Notes: generated from the letters alone by a model not told the origin. A DNA stretch of 64,000 nt from Phyllobacterium calauticae (GCF_019991125.1 NZ_JAGENB010000002.1:930001-994000); one strand, 5' to 3'. Positions 9,950-19,699 are shown, counted from the first letter of the stretch. Program-made: numbers and translations.

Positions 9950-9981
9950 GATAAAGAAGAACCGGCAAAGATGCCGGTTCT
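9950..9981 (-). terminator. rho-independent terminator of rne
   Basis: AGAACCGGCA and TGCCGGTTCT form a perfect ten-base stem with a four-base loop, followed on the minus strand by TCTTTAT. It sits 30 bases after the rne stop. A second weaker stem (AGGCCCG/CGGGCCT, 9921-9948) lies between it and the M48 gene. Confidence 0.7.
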
Positions 9982-10011
9982 CCAGTTCAGTTATCCACGC
10001 GTTTCTGGCTC

Positions 10012-12939
10012 TCAGAAGAAACCCTTCTTCTGCCACCAGCCGCGCTTCGGCGACGCTTCGCCGTCCTTCTTGTCCTTGGGAGAGGTGGAGGTGACGACTG
10101 GCGTGCTGTTTTCCACCTTTGCCGGTTCCGCCTTTGCGGGGGCAGCGGGTTCCGGCTGGATTTCCGCCGGAGCGGCAGCTGGCGCCTCCGCCTCGACTGC
10201 TGGCGCAGGCTCGGCAACCGTTTCCTCGGCAACCGCCTTCTTGGCGGTCTTGCGCGGTGCGCGTTTCGGCTTGGCTGGAGCCTCGGCTTCGGCTTCGACG
10301 GGCGCAGCCTCTGCTGTGGCTTCTGCGACCGGCTCGGCTCCCGCCTTGGCGCGCGGCTTGCGGCGGGAAGGCTTCTTGGCCGGAGCGTCTTCGGCAACCG
10401 CCGGTTCCGCTTCAACCACGGTGTCTGCAACGACAACCGTCTCTTCAACCGCAGTCGCCTTGGTTTCAACGGCCGCTGGCTTGCTGAAATCCGGCAGAGG
10501 GATGGTCACGAAGACCGGTTCCGCATCGGGCACGGATTTGGCAGCGATCTCCTGATCATCGCCATCTTCCGGACGACGGTTCTTGCGTCCGCCGCGACGG
10601 CCGCGCCGGCGCTTCTTGCGGCGTTCGTTCTCTTCCTCGCGGGCTTTGGCTGCTGCTGCATCCTCGCCTTCGACGGCCGGAACATCCGCATCATCACCAT
10701 CGGTGTCACCGCGCACGGCCTGGCCGGGCTCACCGGCTGCCGCTTCCTGGCGGTCACGACCGCCGCGCCGCCGCCGCTTGCGCCGGCGTTTGCGGGATGA
10801 TTCGTCCTGATCGCCCGTGCGGGCGGTTTCACCGGGCTGTGCTTCGCTGTCGGCGTCTTCGTCGATATCCTCGATCACCGGATCGGTCTCGTCGAAGTCG
10901 TCGACGATGCCAAGTGCCGGCGTTTCAGTCAGCGGAACAATCGGACCAAGCGCAATGGAACCCTTGTCGATGGCGAAATGCTGCGCACCCACGCTCTCGT
11001 CGGCCTCGATGCTGATCGTCAGGCCAAAACGCGCTTCCAGATCAGCAAGGTTCTGACGCTTGTGGTTGAGCACATAGAGCGCCGTTGCAACCGTGGTGCG
11101 AACGATGATGTTGTTCTGCGAATGACGTAGCAGATATTCCTCGATCGAACGCATGACATGCAGCGCGATGGAGGAGGCGGAGCGCACATGGCCGGTGCCG
11201 CCGCAATGCGAGCAGATCTGCGTGGTGCTTTCCAGCACGCTGGCGCGGATGCGCTGGCGCGACATTTCAAGCAGGCCGAAGTGGGAAATGCGGCCGACCT
11301 GAATGCGGGCGCGATCGTCCTTCAGGCAATCCTTCAGGCGCTTTTCCACCGCACGGTTGTTGCGGTTTTCTTCCATGTCGATGAAGTCGATGACGATCAG
11401 ACCGGCAAGATCGCGCAACCGCAACTGGCGCGCGACTTCATCTGCCGCTTCAAGATTCGTCTGCAAGGCCGTATCTTCAATCGAATGTTCGCGTGTCGAC
11501 CGTCCGGAGTTGACGTCGATCGCCACCAGAGCTTCCGTCTGGTTGATGATGATGTAACCGCCGGATTTCAGCGTCACCTGCGGCTGCAGCATGCGGTCGA
11601 GCTGCGCTTCGATGCCGTTGCGCGCAAAGATCGGCGTCAGTTCGCGATAGGGCTGCACCACCTTGGCATGGCTCGGCATGAGCATGCGCATGAAGTCCTT
11701 GGCCTCGCGGTAACCGTTTTCACCGGCGACGAGCACTTCCGTGATGTCCTTGTTGTAGAGATCGCGGATGGAGCGCTTGATCAGGCTGCCTTCCTCGTAG
11801 ACGAGGGTCGGCGCACTGGAGGCGAGGGTGAGGCTGCGGACATTTTCCCACAGGCGCATCAGATACTCGTAATCGCGCTTCACTTCCGGCTTGGTGCGCA
11901 TTGCACCGGCCGTGCGCAGGATCACACCCATGCCCTTGGGCACTTCGAGGTCCTTGACGATATCCTTCAGCCGCTTGCGGTCCTGGATGCTGGTGATCTT
12001 GCGCGAAATACCGCCGCCACGCGCGGTGTTCGGCATCAGGACCGAATAACGGCCGGCGAGCGAAAGATACGTGGTCAGGGCAGCGCCCTTGTTGCCGCGC
12101 TCTTCCTTGACAACCTGAACCAGCAGGATCTGCCGGCGCTTGATCACGTCCTGGATGTTGTACTGGCGGCGCTGGAAGCGCTGATGCGTCGGAACTTCTT
12201 CCATGGCATCTTCGGCACCGATGGAATCGACTTCATCGAGCTCGTCATGCGGCTCTTCCTTGTCGTCCTGCGCCCGGCGCTTCGACCGGCGCGGCTGGTG
12301 GTCGCCGTCGTCGGCCCTTTCAGCGGCATCCGTGGCAGCGTCAGCCGCATCGTTGGTGTCAATGACAACGGCTTCCGAAATGACATCGGCGTCGATGGCG
12401 GCGGCAAGTGTCTGCCCGCCATTGTTTTCGGAAGAGGGGTTCTCATCCGATGCAGCCTGCTCTGATGATTCGTGGCTGTCGCCAGCTTCATCGGCGGCAG
12501 CGTTCTCGTCATCCGCCGAATCGAGCTTGACCGATTCGTCGCCCTGGCGCGTGCCGCGACGGCTGCGGCGGCGATTGCGCTGTCCGCGATCGTTGCGATC
12601 GCGGGTGCGCTGCTCGCCGGCTGCTTCCTCGTGGTCTTCGTCCTGGCTGGCTGCCTCGGCTTCCGCGTCGATCAGGGCCTGACGATCCGCCATCGGAATC
12701 TGGTAGTAGTCAGGATGAATTTCGCTGAACGCGAGAAAGCCATGGCGATTGCCGCCATATTCAACGAAAGCTGCCTGAAGCGATGGTTCTACACGTGTGA
12801 CACGCGCGAGATAGATATTGCCTTTGATCTGTTTCTTGTGTTCCGACTCAAAGTCAAATTCTTCAATCCGGTTGCCGCGAACCACGACAACGCGCGTTTC
12901 CTCCTGGTGGGAGGCGTCGATTAGCATTTTGTCCGACAT
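10012..12939 (-). CDS. rne: ribonuclease E
   Basis: The 975-residue RNase E is the main endonuclease for mRNA decay and rRNA/tRNA processing. The N terminus carries the S1 domain (IYLARVTRVEPSLQAAFVEYG, GFLAFSEIHPDYY), interrupted by a long acidic and basic low-complexity insertion at about residues 95-280, usual in alphaproteobacteria. The catalytic core includes LVAIDVNSG and the zinc-link CSHCGGTG. From about residue 700 the protein is disordered, with Arg-rich blocks (RKRRRKRRRRGGRD) and Ala/Glu/Pro/Lys-rich sequence, the expected degradosome scaffold and RNA-binding part. The ATG at 12939 follows a GGAG ribosome site. The leader upstream is long and structured (see 13190-13234). Confidence 0.97.
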   Translation of the reverse strand: MSDKMLIDASHQEETRVVVVRGNRIEEFDFESEHKKQIKGNIYLARVTRVEPSLQAAFVEYGGNRHGFLAFSEIHPDYYQIPMADRQALIDAEAEAASQDEDHEEAAGEQRTRDRNDRGQRNRRRSRRGTRQGDESVKLDSADDENAAADEAGDSHESSEQAASDENPSSENNGGQTLAAAIDADVISEAVVIDTNDAADAATDAAERADDGDHQPRRSKRRAQDDKEEPHDELDEVDSIGAEDAMEEVPTHQRFQRRQYNIQDVIKRRQILLVQVVKEERGNKGAALTTYLSLAGRYSVLMPNTARGGGISRKITSIQDRKRLKDIVKDLEVPKGMGVILRTAGAMRTKPEVKRDYEYLMRLWENVRSLTLASSAPTLVYEEGSLIKRSIRDLYNKDITEVLVAGENGYREAKDFMRMLMPSHAKVVQPYRELTPIFARNGIEAQLDRMLQPQVTLKSGGYIIINQTEALVAIDVNSGRSTREHSIEDTALQTNLEAADEVARQLRLRDLAGLIVIDFIDMEENRNNRAVEKRLKDCLKDDRARIQVGRISHFGLLEMSRQRIRASVLESTTQICSHCGGTGHVRSASSIALHVMRSIEEYLLRHSQNNIIVRTTVATALYVLNHKRQNLADLEARFGLTISIEADESVGAQHFAIDKGSIALGPIVPLTETPALGIVDDFDETDPVIEDIDEDADSEAQPGETARTGDQDESSRKRRRKRRRRGGRDRQEAAAGEPGQAVRGDTDGDDADVPAVEGEDAAAAKAREEENERRKKRRRGRRGGRKNRRPEDGDDQEIAAKSVPDAEPVFVTIPLPDFSKPAAVETKATAVEETVVVADTVVEAEPAVAEDAPAKKPSRRKPRAKAGAEPVAEATAEAAPVEAEAEAPAKPKRAPRKTAKKAVAEETVAEPAPAVEAEAPAAAPAEIQPEPAAPAKAEPAKVENSTPVVTSTSPKDKKDGEASPKRGWWQKKGFF

Positions 12940-13706
12940 TATGATTCTTCTCCCCGGCTGAAACGCACAAAACGCGGGACAACCGGGACGCCCATAGGGG
13001 TGCCGGAGCCGCGGTTTCACATTTGCCGGATATATTAAGGTTCGCAGAAACAGACAGACACGGCATCACGCGGTGTTGCTTTTCAGCACCCGCGGCTTTC
13101 AAGCCGGTAATAGTCACGCCTGTGTCAAACATTTCTGTTCCTGACGAAACGACCTCTACGAATGGCATGCTCTGAAGCATTGCCGACCCGTTACTGCGCC
13201 GTGCGTCTTTTCGGACGCACAGAGGCGCAGTAACAACTAAGATTGCGCATAATCCTTATCCAAAAATCGAAAATGATCTTTGGGGTTATGCGGTAACACC
13301 CTCGAAAGGGCTGGCTCGACGCGCCTTGTCTGCGCCATCTGCCGTTCACACAAAGCGCAGCCGACATTCCCTGTCTGCTCACGCCAAATTCTTTTCCGGT
13401 TACCACAGCGATGCTTCGCTTCTGCCACTCCGTGTCTCTGCCTTCAGTGTCAGCCGGCCAATTGCCGTGACATAGCGAGCATGATTCCGGATGGCGGAAA
13501 GTAACCCACCTTTGCTTTTAGGAGGTGTGTCGCGTTATGACAAGGCCTTCTTCATAATCGTGTCATCGCTATGGCACAGAAGTGGCGGTCACGATAACAG
13601 CGGGATAACGGGGATAGGCGGTTAATAAGATTAAATTAACCACGACGAGTTACCTATCATTCACATATAATGTGGCTCCGTCTGATACGAAATAGCACCA
13701 GAGGGG
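12940..13706. other. long divergent intergenic region: rne leader and amidase promoter
   Basis: No convincing gene lies in these 767 bases. Short reading frames here lack ribosome sites and family features. Two things stand out: the strong hairpin at 13190-13234 within the presumed rne 5' leader, and an AT-rich repeat GGTTAAT-N8-ATTAACC at 13620-13641, about 65 bases before the amidase start. The length matches the long structured rne leaders known from enterobacteria, but the sequence is not recognisably related. Confidence 0.6.
13190..13234 (-). promoter_or_regulatory. strong hairpin in the presumed rne 5' leader
   Basis: GTTACTGCGCC-GTGCGTC pairs with GACGCAC-(AGA)-GGCGCAGTAAC, giving 18 base pairs with one three-base bulge and a six-base loop. 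No T-run follows on either strand, so it is not a simple terminator. It lies about 250 bases upstream of the rne start codon on the transcribed strand. In E. coli a leader hairpin lets RNase E cleave and autoregulate its own mRNA; the same role here is inference from position. Confidence 0.5.
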
Positions 13707-14975
13707 ATGATTGCCCGGCACGCGCCGGCGTCCATCTGCAATGACATGAATGTGATCTGCCGGTTTTTGGTAACAGTCTTTCTGGTCTCGGTTGCTGTCG
13801 CGCAATCCGGCCAGGGCGCGGTTGCGGCCGATGAACTGGCGGCGTTGACCTATCAGGCGGCTGGCGACGAACTGCGCACCCGCGTCGTGATCAATTTCGA
13901 CCATGAGCCGGAGGTGTCGACGCTGCTGCTGGGCGAGCCGCATCGTCTGGTGATCGATTTGCCGAAAGCCGTCTTTGCCTTTGACAAGAAATCACTGGAG
14001 CCGCGCGGACTGATCGACAATGTGCGCTACGGGATGATCAGCGATGCCCGTTCGCGGCTGATCTTTACCATGAAGGGCCCGTTCAGTGTCGAACGCGTCG
14101 ACGTGCTCAAGAATGACAACAGTCCCGGCTATCGCCTTGTGGCCGATCTTGTCGCCTCGTCGGACCGGCAGTTTGCCGATGCCATCAAAAACCAGAATGC
14201 ACCCACCGCATCAACGCAGGTTGGCCCCAAGGGCGACCGTGTTGCCAGTACGGTGCCGCTGGAAGTCAGCAAGGCGCCGAAACCGTTCACCGTCGTCGTG
14301 GATGCGGGGCATGGCGGTATAGACAGCGGCGCGGAAAGCACCGGCGGCATCATGGAAAAAGACGTCACCCTGATGTTCGCACGCGAGCTGCGCGATCAGT
14401 TGAGCAAGATTCCCGGCCTGCGGATCGAGATGACGCGTGACAGCGACGAATTCCTGCGCCTGCCGGAACGCGTGCGCATTGCCCGGCAATATGAGGCTGA
14501 TCTGTTTATCTCGGTGCACGCCGATACGATCAACCAGCGCAACATTCGCGGCGCGACGGTCTATACGGTTTCCGACAAGGCGTCCGATGCCGCATCGCGC
14601 GCCATGGCCGACCGCGAAAACAAGGCCGATGCGGTTGCCGGCGTTGCCTTTGACAATGAGACGCCGGAAATTGCCGATATTCTCATGGATCTGACCCGGC
14701 GCGAGACGCATACATTCTCGCTCAGTTTCGCCAAGGGCGTGGTGCGGGCCCTCAAGGGCGATGTGAACATGATCAACAATCCGCACCGTTTCGCCGGGTT
14801 CCAGGTGTTGCGGGCGCCCGATGTGCCGTCCGTGCTGGTTGAAATCGGCTATTTGTCCAATGACGAAGACGCAAAACTGATGCTCGACCCGGCATGGCGG
14901 ACCCATGTGGCGGAACGGCTTGCTGCAGCCGTTGGCGAATTTTCAGGAAAAAAGACAGCAGGCGCATCGAATTGA
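13707..14975 (+). CDS. amiC: N-acetylmuramoyl-L-alanine amidase with AMIN domain
   Basis: A 422-residue periplasmic amidase that cuts the MurNAc-L-Ala bond to split septal peptidoglycan. A signal peptide (hydrophobic VICRFLVTVFLVSVAVA) is followed by an AMIN domain (about residues 40-130, RVVINFDHEPEVSTLLLG and LVIDLPKAVF) and a C-terminal Amidase_3 domain with the zinc motif VVVDAGHGGIDSGA, a metal-ligand Glu after GGIMEKD, FISVHADT, and a closing VEIGYLSNDED. The start could also be the ATG at 13746; the one at 13707 has GAGGGG directly next to it, which is too close. PBP1A follows on the same strand. Confidence 0.93.
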   Translation: MIARHAPASICNDMNVICRFLVTVFLVSVAVAQSGQGAVAADELAALTYQAAGDELRTRVVINFDHEPEVSTLLLGEPHRLVIDLPKAVFAFDKKSLEPRGLIDNVRYGMISDARSRLIFTMKGPFSVERVDVLKNDNSPGYRLVADLVASSDRQFADAIKNQNAPTASTQVGPKGDRVASTVPLEVSKAPKPFTVVVDAGHGGIDSGAESTGGIMEKDVTLMFARELRDQLSKIPGLRIEMTRDSDEFLRLPERVRIARQYEADLFISVHADTINQRNIRGATVYTVSDKASDAASRAMADRENKADAVAGVAFDNETPEIADILMDLTRRETHTFSLSFAKGVVRALKGDVNMINNPHRFAGFQVLRAPDVPSVLVEIGYLSNDEDAKLMLDPAWRTHVAERLAAAVGEFSGKKTAGASN

Positions 14976-15264
14976 CAGTTTCCGACAGCGTTTATGCAAC
15001 GATTGACCATCAGACAGTTCGCGGAGCCTAATATACTTGTCTGTGCGTTGCCGAAACTCCACAATTGGTATTTAAATTGTGCGCAGAACCGGGTTGTCCT
15101 TGCCTTTGTCACATTTGTCGCTCAATTGCGTCACTGAATTTGCCGGGCGTTGTGTAATCCGGTTGGAGTACCGGGAAACTGCTTCCCGGAGTGCGATTTG
15201 CATTGACCAAGATCGTGCATCGATTATCGACATGCCAAATGGATGAAACGGGTTCCGGATACAA

Positions 15265-17724
15265 ATGATACGCTTGATCGGATATTTTTTCGGAATCGGT
15301 ACCGTCGTCGCGCTGCTGGCCGCGGGCGGTGCAGCGCTCTACGTGGTCAAAGTATCCAAAGACCTGCCCGATTATGAAGTTCTGGCCAAGTACGAGCCGC
15401 CTGTCATGACGCGCATTCACGCGTCCGATGGAGCGCTGATGGCTGAATTCGCCAGGCAGCGCCGCCTCTATCTGCCGATCCAGGCCATTCCGGACCGGGT
15501 GAAGGCCGCATTCGTGTCGGCGGAAGACAAGAACTTCTATCAGCATCCGGGCATTGACATCAGCGGCCTTGCCCGCGCCGTTATCGTCAACGTGCAGAAT
15601 TGGGGTTCGCGCCGCCCGGTTGGTGCGTCCACCATTACCCAGCAGGTGGCGAAGAACTTCCTCCTGTCGTCCGACCAGACGATGGGTCGCAAGGTGAAGG
15701 AAGCCATCCTGTCCTTCCGCATCGAGCAGGCCTATTCGAAGGACCGCATTCTCGAACTTTACCTCAACGAAATTTTCTTCGGGCTCAATTCCTACGGTAT
15801 CGCCGGTGCGGCGCTGACCTATTACAACAAGTCGGTCAATGAGCTTACCATCGCCGAGGCGGCCTATCTGGCTGCGCTGCCCAAGGGGCCGTCCAACTAT
15901 CATCCGTTCCGCCAGACGGAGCGGGCGCTCGAACGCCGCAACTGGGTGATCGACCGCATGGCCGAGAACGGCTACATCACGACGGACGAAGCCAAGACGG
16001 CCAAGGCCGAACCACTCGGTGTTACGCCGCGCCATACCGGCAACTACCTGTTCGCGTCTGAATATTTCACGGAAGAAGTCCGTCGCCAGATCATCGGCAA
16101 GTACGGTGAAAACGCGCTCTATGAGGGCGGGTTGTCCGTGCGCACCACACTTGACCCCAAGATGCAGGTGCAGGCCCGCGCCGCCCTGCAGCACGGATTG
16201 TTCAAGTATGACGAAGCCAAGGGCTACCGCGGCCCGTACAAGACGATTTCCACCATCGGCGACTGGGGTATTCCTCTGGCCGAGATCAAGGCGTTTTCCG
16301 ATGTTCCGGACTGGCAGCTCGCGGTCATTCTCGAGGTGACGCCAACACAGGCCGTCATCGGCCTGCAGCCCGAGCGCAACGATGCCAACAGCCTGGTTGC
16401 CGCGCGCAAGAAGGGCACGATTGCCGCCGCCGATATCAAATGGGCCATGAATCTCTACAAGGATGGCAGGCGCACATCGGCGAAATCACTGGAGGGCGTG
16501 TTCAAGCCTGGTGACGTGGTGTTCGTGCAGAAGAAGGAAGGCAGCGATACGGCCTTCGATCTGCACCAGGTGCCGGGAATCGAAGGCGCGATGGTTGCCA
16601 TGGACCCGCATACCGGCCGCGTGCTCGCGATGGTCGGCGGCTTCTCCTTCGCCGAATCGGAATTCAACCGCGCCACGCAGGCCATGCGCCAGCCGGGTTC
16701 CTCCTTCAAACCGTTCGTCTATTCGGCCGCGCTGGACAATGGCTACACCCCGGCATCGGTGGTGCTGGATGGCCCGATCTCGATCGACCAGGGCGGCAGT
16801 CTCGGCATTTGGGCACCGAAGAACTATGGCGGCAAGTTTGCCGGCCCGTCCACCCTGCGCTACGGCATCGAGCAGTCGCGCAACCTGATGACGGTGCGTC
16901 TGGCGCAGGACATGGGCATGAAGCTCGTTGCCGAATATGCCGAACGGTTCGGCATCTATGACAAGATGCTGCCGGTTCTGGCCATGGCGCTCGGGTCGGG
17001 CGAAACCACGGTGATGCGCATGGTGACGGGCTATTCGATCATCGCCAATGGCGGACGCAAGATCACGCCATCGATCATCGACCGCGTGCAGGACCGTTAC
17101 GGCAAGACCATCTTCAAGCACGATGAACGCAAATGCGACAACTGCTCTGCCGAGGACTGGAAGAACCAGCCGGAGCCGGAGCTGGTCGACGACCGCGATC
17201 AGGTGCTCGACCCGATGACCGCCTACCAGATCACGTCGATGATGGAAGGCGTCATCCAACGCGGTACGGCAACCATCCTGAAGAGCCTCAACCGTCCGAT
17301 CGCCGGCAAGACCGGTACGACGAACGACGAGAAGGACGCCTGGTTCATCGGCTTCACGCCGGACCTCGTTGTCGGCCTCTATCTCGGCTACGACACGCCG
17401 ACGCCCATGGGCCATGGCGGCACCGGCGGCGGCCTTGCGACCCCGGTCTTCAAGGACTTCATGGATGCTGCCATGAAGGGCCAGCGTTCGGTTGACTTCC
17501 GCGTGCCGGAAGGCATGACCGTTGTGGCGATTGACCGCAAGACCGGCATGCGCGCCACCGAAGGCCAGCCGAACGTGATCATGGAAGCCTTCAAGCCGGG
17601 CACGGGCCCCGCGGACAGCTATTCCGTCATTGGCGCGAATTCCTTCTCCGAGGGCGCGCCCATGGAGGTGCAGTCTCCGAACGTCAACAGGGTCATTCAG
17701 GGCGGCGGCGGCGGACTTTTCTGA
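15265..17724 (+). CDS. mrcA: penicillin-binding protein 1A
   Basis: An 819-residue class A PBP that polymerises glycan strands and cross-links them. One N-terminal membrane anchor (about residues 5-28) precedes the GT51 glycosyltransferase domain with EDKNFYQHPGID and GASTITQQVAKNF. The transpeptidase domain has SSFK (nucleophile Ser in QPGSSFKPF), SRN and KTGTTN. An OB-like insertion lies between them, as in PBP1A. It is the usual partner downstream of the AMIN amidase and upstream of prfB in this group. A gap of 289 bases separates it from the amidase gene, so it probably has its own promoter. Confidence 0.97.
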   Translation: MIRLIGYFFGIGTVVALLAAGGAALYVVKVSKDLPDYEVLAKYEPPVMTRIHASDGALMAEFARQRRLYLPIQAIPDRVKAAFVSAEDKNFYQHPGIDISGLARAVIVNVQNWGSRRPVGASTITQQVAKNFLLSSDQTMGRKVKEAILSFRIEQAYSKDRILELYLNEIFFGLNSYGIAGAALTYYNKSVNELTIAEAAYLAALPKGPSNYHPFRQTERALERRNWVIDRMAENGYITTDEAKTAKAEPLGVTPRHTGNYLFASEYFTEEVRRQIIGKYGENALYEGGLSVRTTLDPKMQVQARAALQHGLFKYDEAKGYRGPYKTISTIGDWGIPLAEIKAFSDVPDWQLAVILEVTPTQAVIGLQPERNDANSLVAARKKGTIAAADIKWAMNLYKDGRRTSAKSLEGVFKPGDVVFVQKKEGSDTAFDLHQVPGIEGAMVAMDPHTGRVLAMVGGFSFAESEFNRATQAMRQPGSSFKPFVYSAALDNGYTPASVVLDGPISIDQGGSLGIWAPKNYGGKFAGPSTLRYGIEQSRNLMTVRLAQDMGMKLVAEYAERFGIYDKMLPVLAMALGSGETTVMRMVTGYSIIANGGRKITPSIIDRVQDRYGKTIFKHDERKCDNCSAEDWKNQPEPELVDDRDQVLDPMTAYQITSMMEGVIQRGTATILKSLNRPIAGKTGTTNDEKDAWFIGFTPDLVVGLYLGYDTPTPMGHGGTGGGLATPVFKDFMDAAMKGQRSVDFRVPEGMTVVAIDRKTGMRATEGQPNVIMEAFKPGTGPADSYSVIGANSFSEGAPMEVQSPNVNRVIQGGGGGLF

Positions 17725-17837
17725 CCGATCGAGCCTGCGAACTTTCGTAAAGTCTGAAGACTTTACATCGCGCGGACCAGTGAATATGGTCCGCCGCAAT
17801 TCGAAAACAATGCAAAAGCAGAAGGAACGGACAGCCA

Positions 17838-18966
17838 ATGCGCGCTGAAATCGAGACGCTGGTCGACGAGATCAAGCAGGCCATAAGCCTGCTGAGGAGG
17901 CATCTTTGACTGGGATACGTCAATCAAACGCCTTGGCTATCTGAACCAGCTTGCCGAAGATCCAGCGCTGTGGAATAACGCGCAGGAAGCCCAGAAGCTC
18001 ATGCGCGAGCGCCAGCAGCTGGAAGACGGTATCAACTCCATTCGCACGCTCAGCCAGTCGCTCGAAGACAATATCGAGCTGATCGCCATGGGCGACGAAG
18101 AGGGCGATAAGTCCATCGTCACCGAGGCGGAAGAAGCCATTCGCGCCATCAAGGTGGAAGTGGACCGGCGCCAGATCGATACGCTGCTGTCGGGCGAAGC
18201 CGACGCCAATGACACCTATGTCGAAGTGCATTCGGGGGCAGGCGGCACGGAAAGCCAGGATTGGGCATCGATGCTGCTGCGCATGTACACGCGCTGGGCC
18301 GACCGCAAGGGCATGAAGGTCGAGCTGCTCGAAATCCATGACGGCGAAGAGGCGGGCATCAAGTCGGCCACCATCCTGATCAAGGGCCACAATGCCTATG
18401 GTCTGATGAAGACCGAATCGGGCGTGCACCGGCTGGTGCGCATCTCGCCGTATGATTCCAATGCGCGGCGGCATACATCCTTCTCCAGCATCTGGGTCTA
18501 TCCCGTCGTCGATGACAATATCGAGATCGCGGTGACGGAATCGGATGTGCGCATCGATACCTATCGCGCGTCGGGTGCCGGCGGCCAGCACGTCAACACC
18601 ACCGACTCGGCGGTGCGCATCACGCATATCGCAACCGGTATCGTCGTGCAGTGCCAGGCGGAACGCTCGCAGCACAAGAACCGTGCGACGGCATGGTCGA
18701 TGCTGCGCGCGCGGCTCTACGAAGCGGAACTGGAAAAGCGCGAGCAGGCGGCCGATGCCATTTCCGCCTCCAAGACGGATATCGGCTGGGGGCACCAGAT
18801 CCGCTCCTACGTCCTGCAGCCCTATCAGCTGGTCAAGGATTTGCGCACCGGTGTCGAAAGCACCAGCCCTCAGGATGTGCTCGACGGCGACGTCGACATG
18901 TTCATGGAAGCAGCCCTGGCGCACCGCGTGCACGGCAGCGATGTGGAAGTGCAGGATATCGCCTAG
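17838..18966 (+). CDS. prfB: peptide chain release factor 2, made by programmed +1 frameshift
   Basis: RF2 recognises UGA/UAA stops and triggers peptide release. The frame opening at ATG 17838 has 23 codons and then stops at an in-frame TGA (17907-17909). A shift of +1 at CTT-TGA-C joins it to the frame that runs to 18966, giving 375 residues, the usual RF2 size. The catalytic GGQ is in SGAGGQHVN. The stop-recognition tripeptide reads SPY ([10 protein letters not shown]) instead of E. coli SPF. A start inside the second frame (ATG at 18001) would lose the first coiled-coil part of domain 1 and is not the true start. A strong terminator follows at 18991. Confidence 0.97.
17895..17910 (+). promoter_or_regulatory. 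prfB programmed +1 frameshift site
   Basis: GAGGAGG-CAT-CTT-TGA-C: an internal Shine-Dalgarno-like element three bases before the slippery CTT, the in-frame UGA, then C. This matches the architecture known from E. coli prfB, where low RF2 lets the ribosome shift, so the protein regulates its own synthesis. Confidence 0.93.
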
Positions 18967-18990
18967 TCCAGGCGTATTGTCTGAACAAAA

Positions 18991-19024
18991 ATCCCCGGCA
19001 GGAGATGTCCTGCCGGGGATTTTA
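18991..19024 (+). terminator. rho-independent terminator after prfB
   Basis: ATCCCCGGCAGGA pairs with TCCTGCCGGGGAT around a short loop (GATG), with flanking A's before and TTTTATATT after. It lies 25 bases past the prfB stop. A strong, classical terminator. Confidence 0.92.
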
Positions 19025-19210
19025 TATTGGCCAACCAATTTTTCCCGATATTTTGTTCAGGTTATTTGTTTCGAAATCTTTTTTCTGGTTTTGAAAATAT
19101 TTGTATAATTTCGATTTGGGTTTTAATTACAATAATTTGGATATTGCTGTTGAGTATCTTCCTATATAGCTTCGCCGCGTCCGGGGTGGACTGTAATACT
19201 TGGGGGAAAT

Positions 19211-19654
19211 ATGAAACGGATTGCTGTCGGTCTTATGTCGTTGTTTGTCACCGCATGTGCGACAACGAGTGAAATGCCATTGGCACAGAATATGGTGCGG
19301 CTTGACACGCAGGCAAGCGGACTGCTGTTTGTAGGCAGTGCTCCCGCCATAACCATGAAGAAGGCCGCTGAAGCGACCTTAAGACGGGGGTACACCCATT
19401 TCCGCTTGGAACAAGCTTCAACGTCACAAGGTGAAAGACTAGCCGGAATACAGACGTGGGGTTCGGGTACCGCCAACGCAAATCTGTACGGCAACACCGC
19501 CTATGGCACCTACACGAGACAGGGATTTGCAACACCAGTCTATGCGCCAACGGCAAATGTTGGGGTTACCGTCGTTATGTTTCGAGCAAAAGAAGCAGGT
19601 GCACGTGGTGCATTTGACGCCAATGATGTTCTGAAGAAGCAAGGTAAGTTGTAG
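19211..19654 (+). CDS. small lipoprotein of unknown function
   Basis: A 147-residue protein with a lipoprotein signal (MKRIAVGLMSLFVTAC; Cys16 would be lipidated). The mature part has an AAEATLRRGYTHFRLEQ segment, resembling a motif seen in small alphaproteobacterial lipoproteins (I am reminded of the CC0125/CC1285 group, not proven), and a Gly/Asn/Tyr-rich stretch at residues 84-105 (NANLYGNTAYG). It starts after a GGGGGA ribosome site. It is transcriptionally isolated, with terminators on both sides, and preceded by about 180 bases of unusually AT-rich DNA. Confidence 0.75.
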   Translation: MKRIAVGLMSLFVTACATTSEMPLAQNMVRLDTQASGLLFVGSAPAITMKKAAEATLRRGYTHFRLEQASTSQGERLAGIQTWGSGTANANLYGNTAYGTYTRQGFATPVYAPTANVGVTVVMFRAKEAGARGAFDANDVLKKQGKL

Positions 19655-19666
19655 GGCAAACTTTGC

Positions 19667-19699
19667 AGTACAAAACCCGCTATCTGCGGGTTTTGTACT
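19667..19699. terminator. bidirectional terminator
   Basis: AGTACAAAACCCGC and GCGGGTTTTGTACT form a perfect 14-base stem around TATCT, with T-rich stretches on both strands. It closes the lipoprotein gene just upstream. Confidence 0.85.

Noticed and set aside
8840-10555. 571-codon plus-strand frame across the M48 gene, terminator and rne 3' end
   Set aside because: It spans two genes and a terminator, with no ribosome site at its start and low-complexity content inherited from the rne tail.
13191-13504. Short reading frames on both strands in the rne/amidase gap
   Set aside because: No ribosome sites or plausible proteins; the region is better explained as an mRNA leader and promoter.
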